NCBI RefSeq assembly: GCF_030283205.1
Contig: NZ_JASNWF010000028.1
Location: 1-64,000, forward strand
Direction: 5' to 3'
DNA: 64,000 nt
From: Actinomadura opuntiae
GTDB taxonomy: Bacteria; Actinomycetota; Actinomycetes; Streptosporangiales; Streptosporangiaceae
The notes beneath the pieces are model-generated. The model was not told the origin of the DNA and did not search any database. It saw only the letters and a program-made list of their open reading frames with translations. Below are positions 34,321 to 42,880 of this stretch, in pieces. Position 1 is the stretch's first letter. Every line of letters starts with the position of its first letter. Made by a program: the position numbers and the translations under genes.

Positions 34321-35754
34321 TCAGAGGGTCTGCTCGAGCGCCCTTTCGATGATCTCGGCGATCTGGAGTACCCGTGTCCGCCGCTCGGCGTCCGTGCGCT
34401 TGCCGGGGCTCTCCACGAGGTAGACGCCTATTTCGGCGTTCCGCAACGTGAAGATGATCTTTTCGCGATGGTCGTCACCGTATCCGTCGTCCTGGATCGT
34501 CGATTGCCGGACCGCGGCGTCTCCCAGGCCGGGAACCTTGGTCCAGTGCAGGAGCTCGGCCACCGTCGATCTCCGGGGGAGGCTGGCACGGACCGCCAGC
34601 TTTGCATCGACGGTCCGGTACGTTCCCTCGTCCCTGACGACGTTGCTCCACGTGCAGGAGTCGGCGTCGTCATGGTCCTGGTAGGGGCTCCAATCGAGGA
34701 TCTCCGACTCTTTGGGGTTCGACATGAGCTCTTTGAGGATGGGCCCGTTCCTGACAACGGCGCAGGCATCCGGAATGGACTCGAACCTGTCCTTTGAATC
34801 CGCGTCGGATGACATCAGGAATGGGACGCTCACGCCGACCCCGGCGAGCACGAGGAGGACGAGAATCCCCGCCACGACCAGCGGACCCTTTCCCGGTTTC
34901 CCGGGTACCGGCCTTTCTGTCAGCGGTCTGGTCGGAGTGCGCCCGTCCTCGACGGCCTTCAGACCTTGCGCGGCGCGTCCCGAGTCCCAGCGCCTGTCCG
35001 GGTCTCTGTTCAGCAGTCCCCTGAGGACGGGTTCCAGCGCGCCGGATCGGACGAAAACGGGGTCGTCTCCCATGAGGAGTCGGCCGATGAGGACCTCCAG
35101 CTCATCGGCCTGAAAAGGCGGATGGCCCTCCACCGCCATGTAGAGGGTCGCCCCCAACGACCACAGATCCGAGGCCGGGCCCTGCGTGCCGGACCGGAAC
35201 CGCTCGGGGGCCATGAAGACGGGCGTTCCGACGAACCCGCCCGTCCTGGTGTAGGCGGTGGCGTTGGACACCGCCGCGATCCCGAAGTCGGTGAGGATCG
35301 CGCGCCCGTCATCGGCGATCAGAACGTTGGCGGGCTTGACGTCGCGGTGCAGGATGCCCGCCTTGTGCGCGCAGTCCAGCGCGTCCAGCACGGTGAGCCC
35401 GACCTGGGCGGCCCGGGCCACGGGCAGCGGTCCGTCGGCGCGGACGATCTGCTCCAGGGAGCGGCCCCGGACGTACTGCATGACGATCCACGGGCTCTCC
35501 CCGTCCTCGACGACGTCGTGGACGTTGATGATCCCCGGATGGTCCAGCCTCGCGGCGGCGCGGGCCTCGCGCAGGAACCGTGCCTTCAGGGCGCCTCGGT
35601 CCTCCTCGGCCAGGTCATCGGGCACCTGCAGCCGTTTCATCGCCACCTGGCGCTCCAGGGCCCGGTCGTGCGCCTTCCACACGATCCCCATTCCGCCCCG
35701 GCCGATCTCCTCGTCGAGCCGGTAGCGGCCCGCGACCACGTCCCCTCTCACCAC
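34321..35754 (-). CDS. Transmembrane Ser/Thr protein kinase (PknB type)
   Basis: A 477-aa protein. Kinase domain at 10-270: Gly-rich loop IGRGGMGIVWKAHD, ATP Lys40, HRDVKPANVL at 136-145, DFG at 156-158, APE near 182-184. TM helix about 291-313, then an extracytoplasmic domain of about 160 aa (PDACAVVRNGPILKELM, then SCTWSNVV) with Cys pairs, resembling DUF3558-type sensor domains. GTG 35754 has TAGAGT (complement of 35762-35767) 7 nt upstream, hence leaderless. Not linked to cell-division genes; the signal is unknown. Confidence 0.93.
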   Translation of the reverse strand: MVRGDVVAGRYRLDEEIGRGGMGIVWKAHDRALERQVAMKRLQVPDDLAEEDRGALKARFLREARAAARLDHPGIINVHDVVEDGESPWIVMQYVRGRSLEQIVRADGPLPVARAAQVGLTVLDALDCAHKAGILHRDVKPANVLIADDGRAILTDFGIAAVSNATAYTRTGGFVGTPVFMAPERFRSGTQGPASDLWSLGATLYMAVEGHPPFQADELEVLIGRLLMGDDPVFVRSGALEPVLRGLLNRDPDRRWDSGRAAQGLKAVEDGRTPTRPLTERPVPGKPGKGPLVVAGILVLLVLAGVGVSVPFLMSSDADSKDRFESIPDACAVVRNGPILKELMSNPKESEILDWSPYQDHDDADSCTWSNVVRDEGTYRTVDAKLAVRASLPRRSTVAELLHWTKVPGLGDAAVRQSTIQDDGYGDDHREKIIFTLRNAEIGVYLVESPGKRTDAERRTRVLQIAEIIERALEQTL

Positions 35755-35849
35755 GGGACCGACTCTATCTCTTGCAAACGGCGGTGTTCGTTTGAACGCT
35801 CACCGTGCTGACGGACGGGCCCGCCTGCGGATCGTCGTCCCGCCGGCGA

Positions 35850-36452
35850 TCAGCGCGTCCAGGTGGCGGTGGGTTCGTCGCTGTAGGCGTCGCTCGACCA
35901 GGTGGCACCGGTGACGGCGCTTCCCGGGGCGGCCAGGACGGGGGCGCAGGTGCGGTACGACTTGCCGGGCGGGAAGCTGTGGGTGTCCGGGTAGCCGTCG
36001 CACTTGGGGAACCGGCCCAGGACCGAGAGGCTTCTGGCCTGGCCGCCGTCCGCAAGGACGCCGCGCGGACCGTCCGGCATCGTCAGCGACAGGTCCGTCG
36101 TGCCCGCGTTCTTGATCACGGCGTGGATGTAGTACGGCACCATCTTCCTGGCGTCGCCGCTGAGGTCCAGGCCGGACAGGTCGGCGGCGCGGCCCTTGGT
36201 GATGCCGGTCACGGTGATCTGCAGCTTGCCCTTCTTGTCGTTGTAAGCGAAGTCCATCACGGCGGGCTGCCCGAACTTCAGCGTCCTGTTCGCCTGCGGT
36301 GCGGCGGCGCTCGCGGAGGGCGAGGACGAGGGCGTCCGGGCGGCCGAAGGCTTGGCGTCGGAGTCGCCACCTGACGACCCGCATCCGGCCAGGACCAGGC
36401 CGGTGACTGCGAGGGCGGCGACGCTGCGGGGAGCGGTTCTCGAACGTGGCAT
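35850..36452 (-). CDS. Secreted lipoprotein of unknown function
   Basis: A 200-aa protein with a lipoprotein signal (SVAALAVTGLVLAGC, Cys at about 24). A Ser/Ala/Pro linker follows (about 25-52), then a beta-rich domain with YYIHAVIKNAGTTDLSL, suggesting an immunoglobulin-like DUF4352-type fold. Two later Cys (FPKCDG, YRTCAP) may form a disulfide. Downstream of and on the same strand as the kinase promoter region, but no operon link is evident. Confidence 0.8.
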   Translation of the reverse strand: MPRSRTAPRSVAALAVTGLVLAGCGSSGGDSDAKPSAARTPSSSPSASAAAPQANRTLKFGQPAVMDFAYNDKKGKLQITVTGITKGRAADLSGLDLSGDARKMVPYYIHAVIKNAGTTDLSLTMPDGPRGVLADGGQARSLSVLGRFPKCDGYPDTHSFPPGKSYRTCAPVLAAPGSAVTGATWSSDAYSDEPTATWTR

Positions 36453-36519
36453 AACGGCCGATGAGTGTATTGGACGACGTGGCTAGGGTGAATTCCGCAG
36501 TGGGAGACGGGAGGTCGCG

Positions 36520-37188
36520 GTGGCCGAGACGACACCGGCCGAGGTGATGGCCGAGCTCGCCGAACTCGAAGACCCGAAGATCCGCGAGGTCAACGAGAGG
36601 CACGGCGACGACCACGGCGTGAACCTCGGCAAGCTGCGCGCCCTCGCGAAGCGGCTGAAGACGCAGCACGAACTCGCCCGCGGCCTCTGGAAGACGGGCG
36701 ACTCCGCGGCGCGGCTGCTGGCGCTGCTGATCTGCCGTCCGAAGGCGTTCGAGCGCGACGAGCTGGACGCCATGCTCCGCGAGGCGCGCACGCCCAAGGT
36801 GCACGACTGGCTCGTGAACTACGCGGTGAAGAAGAACCGGCACTCCGAAGAACTGCGCGCAGCCTGGATGGCCGATCCGGATCCGGTGGTCGCGAGCGCC
36901 GGCTGGGCGCTGACCACCGAACGCGTGGCGAAGAAATCCGAGGGCCTCGACCTTCCCGCGCTGCTCGACGTCATCGAAGCGGAGATGAAGGGCGCCCCCG
37001 ACCGCCTCCAATGGGCGATGAACCACTGCCTGGCCCAGATCGGGATCGAGCACGCCGAGTACCGCGCCCGTGCCATCGACATCGGCGAACGCCTCGAAGT
37101 GCTCAAGGACTACCCGACCTCCCCGGGCTGCACCTCGCCGTTCGCGCCCACCTGGATCACGGAAATGGTCCGCCGCCAGCGCGGTTAG
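36520..37188 (+). CDS. DNA alkylation repair protein (AlkD-like HEAT repeat)
   Basis: A 222-aa all-helical protein of the DNA alkylation repair (AlkD) family (HGDDHGVNLGKLRALAKRL, then ARLLALLICRPKAF, then WLVNYAVKKN, then DRLQWAMNHCLAQIGIEH). The family flips or excises alkylated bases using HEAT-like repeats. Start GTG 36520 follows GGGAGG. Catalytic residues of AlkD are not confidently assignable here. Confidence 0.85.
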   Translation: MAETTPAEVMAELAELEDPKIREVNERHGDDHGVNLGKLRALAKRLKTQHELARGLWKTGDSAARLLALLICRPKAFERDELDAMLREARTPKVHDWLVNYAVKKNRHSEELRAAWMADPDPVVASAGWALTTERVAKKSEGLDLPALLDVIEAEMKGAPDRLQWAMNHCLAQIGIEHAEYRARAIDIGERLEVLKDYPTSPGCTSPFAPTWITEMVRRQRG

Positions 37189-37215
37189 GCGTCCGCCTGG
37201 CTCGTCCAGCGGTCG

Positions 37216-37662
37216 TCAGGAGGTGCGAGCCTCGTAGTTCTCGCGGTTTTCGAGGACCTCGGCCATGTGCGTCTGCGCCCAGTTCCTGAGCCCGCGCGTC
37301 ATGTGGTGCAGCGAGAGGCCGAGGTCGGTCAGCTCGTAGGAGACGGTGACCGGGACGGTCGGCGTCACGGTACGGGTGAGCAGACCATCGCGCTCCAGCG
37401 ACCGGAGCGTCTGGGTCAGCATCTTCTGGCTGACCCCGGCCACGAGACGGGAGATCTCGGAGTAGCGCATTCCCTTCGGAGCGTCTGTGTGTGCCGCACC
37501 GGACCGGCCGGCGCTGTTGTCGCCGCCCAGCGCACACAGGATCAGGACGACCCACTTGTCCGAGATCCGGTCGAGCAGCTGCCGGCTGGGGCACCCCGCC
37601 AGGAACGCGTTGTACTCCACCTTGGCCTGAGCCCTCTTCTCGGCCGCCTTCATCGTCGTCAC
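37216..37662 (-). CDS. HxlR family transcriptional regulator
   Basis: A 148-aa winged-helix protein. It shows the HxlR signature: Cys in FLAGCPSRQLLDRISDKW, then LILCALGG, then GMRYSEISRLVAGVSQKML, then TQTLRSLERDGLLTRTV, then YELTDLGLSL. The upstream Cys and the Cys after LIL could sense electrophiles or oxidants, as in other HxlR proteins. GTG 37662 follows GAGAGG (8-nt spacer). Divergent from an aldo/keto reductase, its probable target. Confidence 0.92.
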   Translation of the reverse strand: MTTMKAAEKRAQAKVEYNAFLAGCPSRQLLDRISDKWVVLILCALGGDNSAGRSGAAHTDAPKGMRYSEISRLVAGVSQKMLTQTLRSLERDGLLTRTVTPTVPVTVSYELTDLGLSLHHMTRGLRNWAQTHMAEVLENRENYEARTS

Positions 37663-37709
37663 TGATCGCACCTCTCACCGGTGGACGGGTTACGCACTCC
37701 AAGGTACCT

Positions 37710-37726
37710 ACTTCCCAACAGGGAGT
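37710..37726. promoter_or_regulatory. Imperfect dyad, candidate HxlR operator
   Basis: ACTTCCC-AACA-GGGAGT lies between the divergent HxlR and aldo/keto reductase genes. Confidence 0.45.
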
Positions 37727-37795
37727 TCCTCTCCCATGCTGATGGAGGGGAGGCCGCATGCGCCACCCCTCAACGGAACGACGAAAGGCACCAGG

Positions 37796-38668
37796 ATGAG
37801 CACACCCTCCCTCTCCCTTCCCGGCGGCACCTGGACCCTGGGCGACCTGACCGTCACCCGGTTCGGCTACGGCGCCATGCAGCTGGCCGGCCCGTGGGTC
37901 ATGGGTCCGCCCGCCGATCGCGAGGGCGCCCTGGCCGTTCTGCGTGAAGCGGTCGCCGCCGGTATCACCCACATCGACACCAGCGACGCCTACGGGCCGC
38001 GGGTCACCAACGAGCTGATCCGCGAGGCACTGCACCCCTATCCCGAGACCCTGCACATCGTGACCAAGGTGGGCGCGACCCGCGACGACCAGGGCGGCTG
38101 GCCTCCGGCCCGGCGCCCCGAGGATCTGCGCCGCCAGGTCCACGACAACCTCGAGTCCCTGCGGCTCGACGTGCTCGACCTGGTCAACCTCCGACTCGGC
38201 AACGCCGAAGGACCCCAGCCCGGCTCGCTCGCCGAGGCGTTCGAGACGCTCGTCGAACTCCAACAGGATGGCCTGATCCGCCACCTCGGAGTCAGCAACG
38301 CCACCGAGGAGCAGGTCACCGAGGCACAGAGCATCGCGCCGATCGTGTGCGTGCAGAACATGTACAACCTCGCCCACCGCCACGACGACAAGCTCATCGA
38401 CCGGCTCGCCGCCGACGGCGTCGCATACGTGCCCTTCTTCCCCCTCGGTGGCTTCACCCCGCTTCAGTCATCGGCGCTCTCGGCGGTCGCCGCTCGACTG
38501 GAGGCGACACCGATGTCCGTCGCACTGGCCTGGCTACTGCAGCGGTCACCGAACATCCTGCTCATCCCCGGCACGTCGTCGACGGCACACCTACGCGAGA
38601 ACATCGCCGGCGCGGGACTCTCCCTCTCCCCTGAAGACCTGACCGAACTGGACGCCATCGGCCGCTGA
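37796..38668 (+). CDS. Aldo/keto reductase (YdbC-like)
   Basis: A 290-aa NADPH-dependent TIM barrel. The catalytic Asp and Tyr (HIDTSDAYGP) and Lys (IVTKVGATR) are present. The position that usually carries the active-site His (in DLYxLH) reads LDLVNLRLGN, as in the YdbC branch, so activity may be altered. The cofactor motif is near IPGTSSTAHLREN. Start ATG 37796 follows AAAGG. Likely induced through the divergent HxlR regulator under carbonyl or electrophile stress (inference). Confidence 0.9.
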   Translation: MSTPSLSLPGGTWTLGDLTVTRFGYGAMQLAGPWVMGPPADREGALAVLREAVAAGITHIDTSDAYGPRVTNELIREALHPYPETLHIVTKVGATRDDQGGWPPARRPEDLRRQVHDNLESLRLDVLDLVNLRLGNAEGPQPGSLAEAFETLVELQQDGLIRHLGVSNATEEQVTEAQSIAPIVCVQNMYNLAHRHDDKLIDRLAADGVAYVPFFPLGGFTPLQSSALSAVAARLEATPMSVALAWLLQRSPNILLIPGTSSTAHLRENIAGAGLSLSPEDLTELDAIGR

Positions 38669-38957
38669 ACACCCCAGCGCAGAACGGCCCCCACCAGGCC
38701 GGACGGCTGCGGCCGCCTAAGCATTCGCACCGGGTAGCCGGCGAGGGCGTACCCCGGGTCACCCCGCCCCGTCGGCACCGGCCACCCCTTGCACCCCTTG
38801 CTGACGTTCCGGCGGACCTTGCTCGCCATGGTGACGTAGCCACCAGCGCCGGGCGGTCCCCGATACCGGACCAACAAGATCAAGCGACACGTACGGAGCT
38901 ATATGCTGACCTGCGAAGACTTTGCCTGGCAAGATCGATCAGGGTGACGGGACAGCA

Positions 38958-39380
38958 ATGCCGACTCACGAGTGGACCATGGCCAATGATGAATACGGCT
39001 CGCGTCCGCGCCCCAGGCGGAAGACTTTCCTGATCGTCACCTTGGGTCTGGCGGGGCTCGTGGGACTACTCGCCGTGCTCTACCTGACCGGTGCGCAAGG
39101 AGGGAGCACCTCGTCCCTTGGCCCTAAGAGCTACAACGCCCACGTCGCGTGCCAGGTGAACACGACCGGATCGCAGGGCACGGTAACGATCAACGGCACG
39201 ATCACAGGCGGTGCGACGAGCTACTCGGTCACCGTCGAGGTTCTGGACAAAGCCTCTCACCAGCAGATCGGCCTTCAGACCTTCAAGGTTCAAGGTTCGG
39301 ACACCTTCGAAGGAACCACCACGGCGCAAGCTCCGATCGGCCCCGCAGGCATTGAATGCAAGATCGTCAAGGTCGCCTAA
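38958..39380 (+). CDS. Membrane-anchored extracytoplasmic protein, unknown
   Basis: A 140-aa protein with a short basic cytoplasmic part (SRPRPRRKTF), one TM helix (LIVTLGLAGLVGLLAVLYLTG) and a beta-rich outer domain of ~90 aa. The domain holds two Cys (HVACQVN, GIECKIV) and Thr/Gly-rich strands (GTVTINGTITGG). No family recognised. ATG 38958 with GGGTGACGGG upstream. 38669-38957 shows no gene. Confidence 0.7.
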   Translation: MPTHEWTMANDEYGSRPRPRRKTFLIVTLGLAGLVGLLAVLYLTGAQGGSTSSLGPKSYNAHVACQVNTTGSQGTVTINGTITGGATSYSVTVEVLDKASHQQIGLQTFKVQGSDTFEGTTTAQAPIGPAGIECKIVKVA

Positions 39381-39429
39381 CCGGGCCTTTTGCCCTGCGA
39401 TTTCTGCTCGATCAGTGCACAGACTCCGC

Positions 39430-39883
39430 GCCGGGTAGGAATGTTCGCCGGTGAGGCGAGCATTGCGGCATGAGCCAGCCCAGGGTGCGCTCAAGGTCCC
39501 AGCGGCGCGAGAGCTGGTCGGTCAGTGTGGTTCCGACGATCGCGTCCTGGACGACGGTAGCGGTGGCCGGGACTGCCGACAGTGGTCTTCTTGGCGGCGT
39601 TGATGATGCCAGCGGAGGGCTCGGTGGTGCGGCCCTCATGGACGCCGACCAGGCGGTGCAGCAGCCTGGACGCCCGGGTGAAGACTTCGTCGTCGCGCCA
39701 TGCTGGAGGCGGTCTGCCAGGGCGGGTGGTCCTGCAGGAGACAGCGTCAGGGGAAGCCGGTGCGATCACGGTAGGAGACGGCGTCCATGACGGTGCGCAG
39801 CTCGTGTCCGGGTGGGCGGCCGATGCGCGCAGGGCACCGGCGCGGCGCTGATCGCGCCAGGCGGCCAACGTGGGTGCGATCAA
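39430..39883 (-). pseudogene. Internally deleted IS5-type transposase
   Basis: Minus-strand frames give, in order: HELRTVMDAVSYRDRTGFPD (cf. the N-terminal AIxYxxRTGxPWR region), WRDDEVFTRASRLLHRLV, GRTTEPSAGIINAAKKTTVG (the PSAgIiDSQsVKT motif with the catalytic-Asp segment damaged) and, in another frame, LSRRWDLERTLGWLMPQ (cf. LPRRWVVERTFGWL near the C-terminus). The middle of the DDE domain is missing. A degenerate remnant with frameshifts, adjoining the DUF397 cassette. Confidence 0.65.
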
Positions 39884-39995
39884 CTTTCAGCGGGCCTGGG
39901 GCAGGTCGCTGGGGTAGCGCTGTTGGTGAGAGCCGTCTCGTCCTGCGTCCGTCGGCCCCGTCGGCCCCGTCGGCCTCGCCGGTGGGGCCGACGGG

Positions 39996-40340
39996 TTAGA
40001 GGTTCTGGATGGTGTTGGTGAGGTGGCGGAACTCGTTGCGGCTCAGGACGAGCATCGGGCCGTCCGGGTCCTTGCTGTCCCGAACCGCCACGACACCCGT
40101 CCCGTCCGCGACCTCGACACAATTGTCGTTCTCTGCCGTGCTCCGCGAAGCCTTCCGCCAGCCTGGCTCGGAGCCCGGCACCGCAGCGAGTTCGACGCAG
40201 GCGTCGCCCTCCTCGTGGCTGCGAAGCGTCTTGCGCCAGGCGTCCTCAGCGACCGATACGGACGCGACTTCGACGCAGTTGTCTCCTGACTCGTTGCTTC
40301 GCCGCGCCTTGCGCCAGACGACGTCACTCAACTCCACCAC
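39996..40340 (-). CDS. DUF397 protein with three repeats
   Basis: A 114-aa protein. DUF397 domains normally have one W-R-K-x2-R-S...CVEVA unit followed by the VAVRDSKDPDGP tail. Here the head unit occurs three times (WRKARRSNESGDNCVEVA, WRKTLRSHEEGDACVELA, WRKASRSTAENDNCVEVA) before a single complete tail (VVAVRDSKDPDGPMLVLS). Tandem duplication within the gene is the simplest explanation. DUF397 proteins partner Scr1/WhiJ-type HTH regulators in development and antibiotic control in Streptomyces. Confidence 0.88.
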   Translation of the reverse strand: MVELSDVVWRKARRSNESGDNCVEVASVSVAEDAWRKTLRSHEEGDACVELAAVPGSEPGWRKASRSTAENDNCVEVADGTGVVAVRDSKDPDGPMLVLSRNEFRHLTNTIQNL

Positions 40341-40373
40341 CTCGTCAATGCGGGAGAAGCCTTTATGTGCAGA

Positions 40374-40559
40374 CTAGATGTTTTTGAGGGTCTCGGCCAG
40401 GTGCCGGAAGTCGCTGCGGCTCACGATGATTTTGGGGCCGTTGGGGTCCTTGCTGTCACGGACGGCGATCAAGCTAGTCACGGTGGCGACCTCGATGCAT
40501 TGGTCTCCATCGTCATGGCTACGCGATGCCTTACGCCAGGTCGCGTTGCTCAGGTCCAT
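40374..40559 (-). CDS. DUF397 small protein
   Basis: A 61-aa, single-unit DUF397 protein (ATWRKASRSHDDGDQCIEVA, then LIAVRDSKDPNGPKIIVSR, then FRHLAETLKNI). ATG 40559 overlaps the end of the upstream HTH gene by 10 bp, so it is co-translated with it. It is followed 33 bp later by the three-repeat paralog on the same strand. Confidence 0.9.
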   Translation of the reverse strand: MDLSNATWRKASRSHDDGDQCIEVATVTSLIAVRDSKDPNGPKIIVSRSDFRHLAETLKNI

Positions 40560-41356
40560 CTGTCTTGCATCACCTTTCTGATGAGTGCGCGCGAGTCTTC
40601 TGTGTTGCATGATTTTACGTTCAAAGTATGTATCACTTCGCTCAACCTTGTAAGCTCTGATGGGTCGCGGCTTATCTCGCCTCCTGTGGCTTTGATGACG
40701 TAGGCGATCTCACTTCGATCGCTCTGGGTTGCTATTGTGAACGAAGCCCGTACGCCTCGGTAGTAGCCGGTCTTGGCGACCTGGAGAAATACTCCTTCTT
40801 GTTGTGATAGTTCTATTAGTCGCTCGAGTTGAGCGCGCATGATTTCCTTTGAGCCAACCTCGCGATACAGGACGCTTTCCTCCATCACTACGCTGATCAT
40901 GGCTCTGGGACTCCTGGACAAAAGCTCCTGTCGGCGCATCCTCGTGGCTACGGCCTCATCATCTACAAGCAGTACACGAGCGTACGCCTCTGTCTGAAAG
41001 AGTCCATAAACGAGATAGTTCTCGTATACGCGGAGCTGATCCGCCCTCGCCTCGACCTTGGGGAAGGCGACGAAATGAGTTGGGTACCTGACCTGCTTGA
41101 TCTGCTCGAGGAGGTCGTCCCAGGCTTCGACGATCCCTTCGTTGGCGTTGAGGACGTTGTCGAGGCGTTCGGCGAAGTCACGGCGGCACTTCGTTCGGCC
41201 GCATTCCACATGGCTGATGTAGGAGCGTGCGACGTTGACCAGTTGCGCTAGCTCATCTTGCTTCAGACTGCTCTCCTCGCGGAACCGCCTGACGACGGTG
41301 CCAAACCCCACTAGTTCCGGGTCGATCCTGGGCCTGGCGCTACTGCCTGCGGGCAT
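40550..41356 (-). CDS. Scr1/WhiJ-type XRE regulator (DUF5753)
   Basis: A 268-aa protein. The N-terminal HTH is at 18-75 (FGTVVRRFREESSLKQDELA, then NVARSYISHVECGRTKCRRD), followed by the DUF5753 ligand/partner domain (about 95-265; VYENYLVYGLFQTEAYARVL, then REVGSKEIMRAQLERLIELS). Such proteins pair with DUF397 proteins and an RsbW-like ATPase (the whiJ/abaA-type cassettes). The gene uses noticeably more A/T-ending codons than its neighbours, suggesting separate acquisition. Confidence 0.93.
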   Translation of the reverse strand: MPAGSSARPRIDPELVGFGTVVRRFREESSLKQDELAQLVNVARSYISHVECGRTKCRRDFAERLDNVLNANEGIVEAWDDLLEQIKQVRYPTHFVAFPKVEARADQLRVYENYLVYGLFQTEAYARVLLVDDEAVATRMRRQELLSRSPRAMISVVMEESVLYREVGSKEIMRAQLERLIELSQQEGVFLQVAKTGYYRGVRASFTIATQSDRSEIAYVIKATGGEISRDPSELTRLSEVIHTLNVKSCNTEDSRALIRKVMQDRWT

Positions 41357-41560
41357 GGCGGCTCTCCCTGTCGATGCTAGTAGCGCGCCATCGGTTGCTA
41401 CTGGAATGCGGCTGTTCCGCTGCTCTCTCGTGAGAGTACGAGCTTCTGTGGCTCCATGGTGTTCGTTCGATGACAGAGAGTGATTTTGGGCGGGATCTTC
41501 CGGTTTGCGGGTGAGAGTCGTCCGAGGTCGCTGACGTTTGCGCTCGAAGGGCGTACACCG

Positions 41561-41959
41561 ATGGCAGCAGCAGCATCCACACCGGAGTCACCGGCTCTCG
41601 TGCTCGCGCCGACCGACCAGGCGCCTCGGCATGCGCGCCTCTTCCTGGTGGAGCGGTTCCGGGAGCTGGGGATCGCGGAAACCTATGTCGGCCGCGTCGT
41701 GGTTACCGAACTGGTGACCAACAGCTACAAGCACGTGGGGTTCGGGCACATCGTCGTCCGCGTTCTGCCGGACGTGCGGGACGGCCTCGTGCGGATCGAG
41801 GTCTGGGACCAGGGCGCCGGGACGCCCGAGGTCCGTCCGGAGAACTACGAGGCGACCAGCGGGCGCGGGCTGCTGATGTTGGCGCAGCTCGTGCAGGACT
41901 GGGGCGTCCGGCCGCTCGTCGAGGAAGGGAAGGTCGTATGGGCGGCCTACGTCCCGTGA
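41561..41959 (+). CDS. ATP-binding anti-sigma-like protein (HATPase_c_2)
   Basis: A 132-aa GHKL-fold protein of the RsbW/SpoIIAB-like group, with the N-box VVTELVTNSYKHVG, the G1 region VEVWDQGAGTP-like (IEVWDQGAGTPEVR) and the later GRGLLMLAQLV. Such proteins accompany Scr1/DUF397 genes (AbaA/BldB-type loci). ATG 41561 follows GAAGGG; an in-frame GTG at 41480 is possible. Divergent from the HTH gene; the 204-bp gap should hold shared promoters. Confidence 0.88.
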   Translation: MAAAASTPESPALVLAPTDQAPRHARLFLVERFRELGIAETYVGRVVVTELVTNSYKHVGFGHIVVRVLPDVRDGLVRIEVWDQGAGTPEVRPENYEATSGRGLLMLAQLVQDWGVRPLVEEGKVVWAAYVP

Positions 41960-42303
41960 GGCCATGCGGGCTGGAGTGGCGCACCGGGCGTCGTGCCACC
42001 GCGACGCATCATCTCGATCTGCTCGCCGTCGCCGTCCTCGCGAAGGGCTACCGGTTCGTCAAGCTGTACCGCGCCGAGGAGTTGCCGGCACGGCCGCTGC
42101 TGTTGTGGGTGTTCGCGTTCGGGCGCGGGCACCGGCATGTGCGGGTGGCGGTCGGTGTTCGGGTCACGACCGGTGATGCGTGGGGCTACTACGTGGCCGG
42201 GCTCGGCGGACACCGCTTCCTCTCTCCGTGCGGGGACGTGGACGTGGCGGCCGCGCGGGTCGATGCCGTCCTGAAGCACCGCATGTTCCCGTCCACCTGG
42301 TGA
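41938..42303 (+). CDS. Small conserved protein of the whiJ-type cassette
   Basis: A 121-aa protein overlapping the ATPase stop by 22 bp (different frame), so translationally coupled. The C-terminal half (DAWGYYVAGLGGHRFLSPCG, then RVDAVLKHRMFPSTW) is of a type I associate with these ATPase/Scr1/DUF397 cassettes in actinomycetes, including the SPCGD and LKHRMFP segments. Function unknown. Confidence 0.7.
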   Translation: MGGLRPVRPCGLEWRTGRRATATHHLDLLAVAVLAKGYRFVKLYRAEELPARPLLLWVFAFGRGHRHVRVAVGVRVTTGDAWGYYVAGLGGHRFLSPCGDVDVAAARVDAVLKHRMFPSTW

Positions 42304-42349
42304 CCGGCGGTAGACGACCGTCGCGTCGGCATGGTGAGCATGCGTTCAC

Positions 42350-42399
42350 TTGCGGCGAGTCGTCGTTATGGCGCGCCGTATAACGACGACTCGCCGCAA
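42350..42399. repeat. Dispersed palindromic element, copy 1
   Basis: 20-bp perfect arms (TTGCGGCGAGTCGTCGTTAT and its complement) around a 10-nt loop, preceded by GTTCAC. The same arms and the same GTTCAC lead-in occur at 54632-54681 with a different loop. Confidence 0.85.
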
Positions 42400-42860
42400 C
42401 TCAACGAGCTTCCGCCTGGTGACTGCCGCAGGTCGCTGGGGGATCGTTGTGCTCCCGGACGCCCGATGTCGCGGCACGAGTTCCGTGCTCGCCCTGTCGT
42501 CCGGCCACCGGTTCGGGTTCCGGCTGGAGGCCGAAACCGATATCGGCTTGGCCGCTCGCCTTCCTCAATGTCTGCATCTGGCGAGGCCGGGGCGCTGGGT
42601 GCTGCTGCCGGGGTGGTTGGTCGAGGCGGGACGGCCGACCTCGCGCGGCGGACTGGGCGTCGGATGGTCCTGCCGGTTCGTGGACGGCTTACCGGGCGGC
42701 CGGTCGCCGAGAAGGGGTTCTTCGAGTTGGCGGTGGGTGGTGAAGAGGATTGTGGGGGCGTTCTGAGTCGCGGCTTTCTCGGTGTGGTCGGCCGGGTTTT
42801 CCACGGTTTTTGTGACCGGTTGTGGGCACCGGACGAGATTGGCGTTCTGAGGTGGGTGGC
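42400..42860. other. ~460-bp stretch without a confident gene
   Basis: Directly after the palindrome. Plus-strand frames are open (for example one reading SSVLALSSGHRFGFRLEAET), but none has a ribosome site or a family I recognise. It may be a decayed gene. Confidence 0.4.
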
Positions 42861-42880
42861 GGGTGTCTAGCGTTTCGCGC

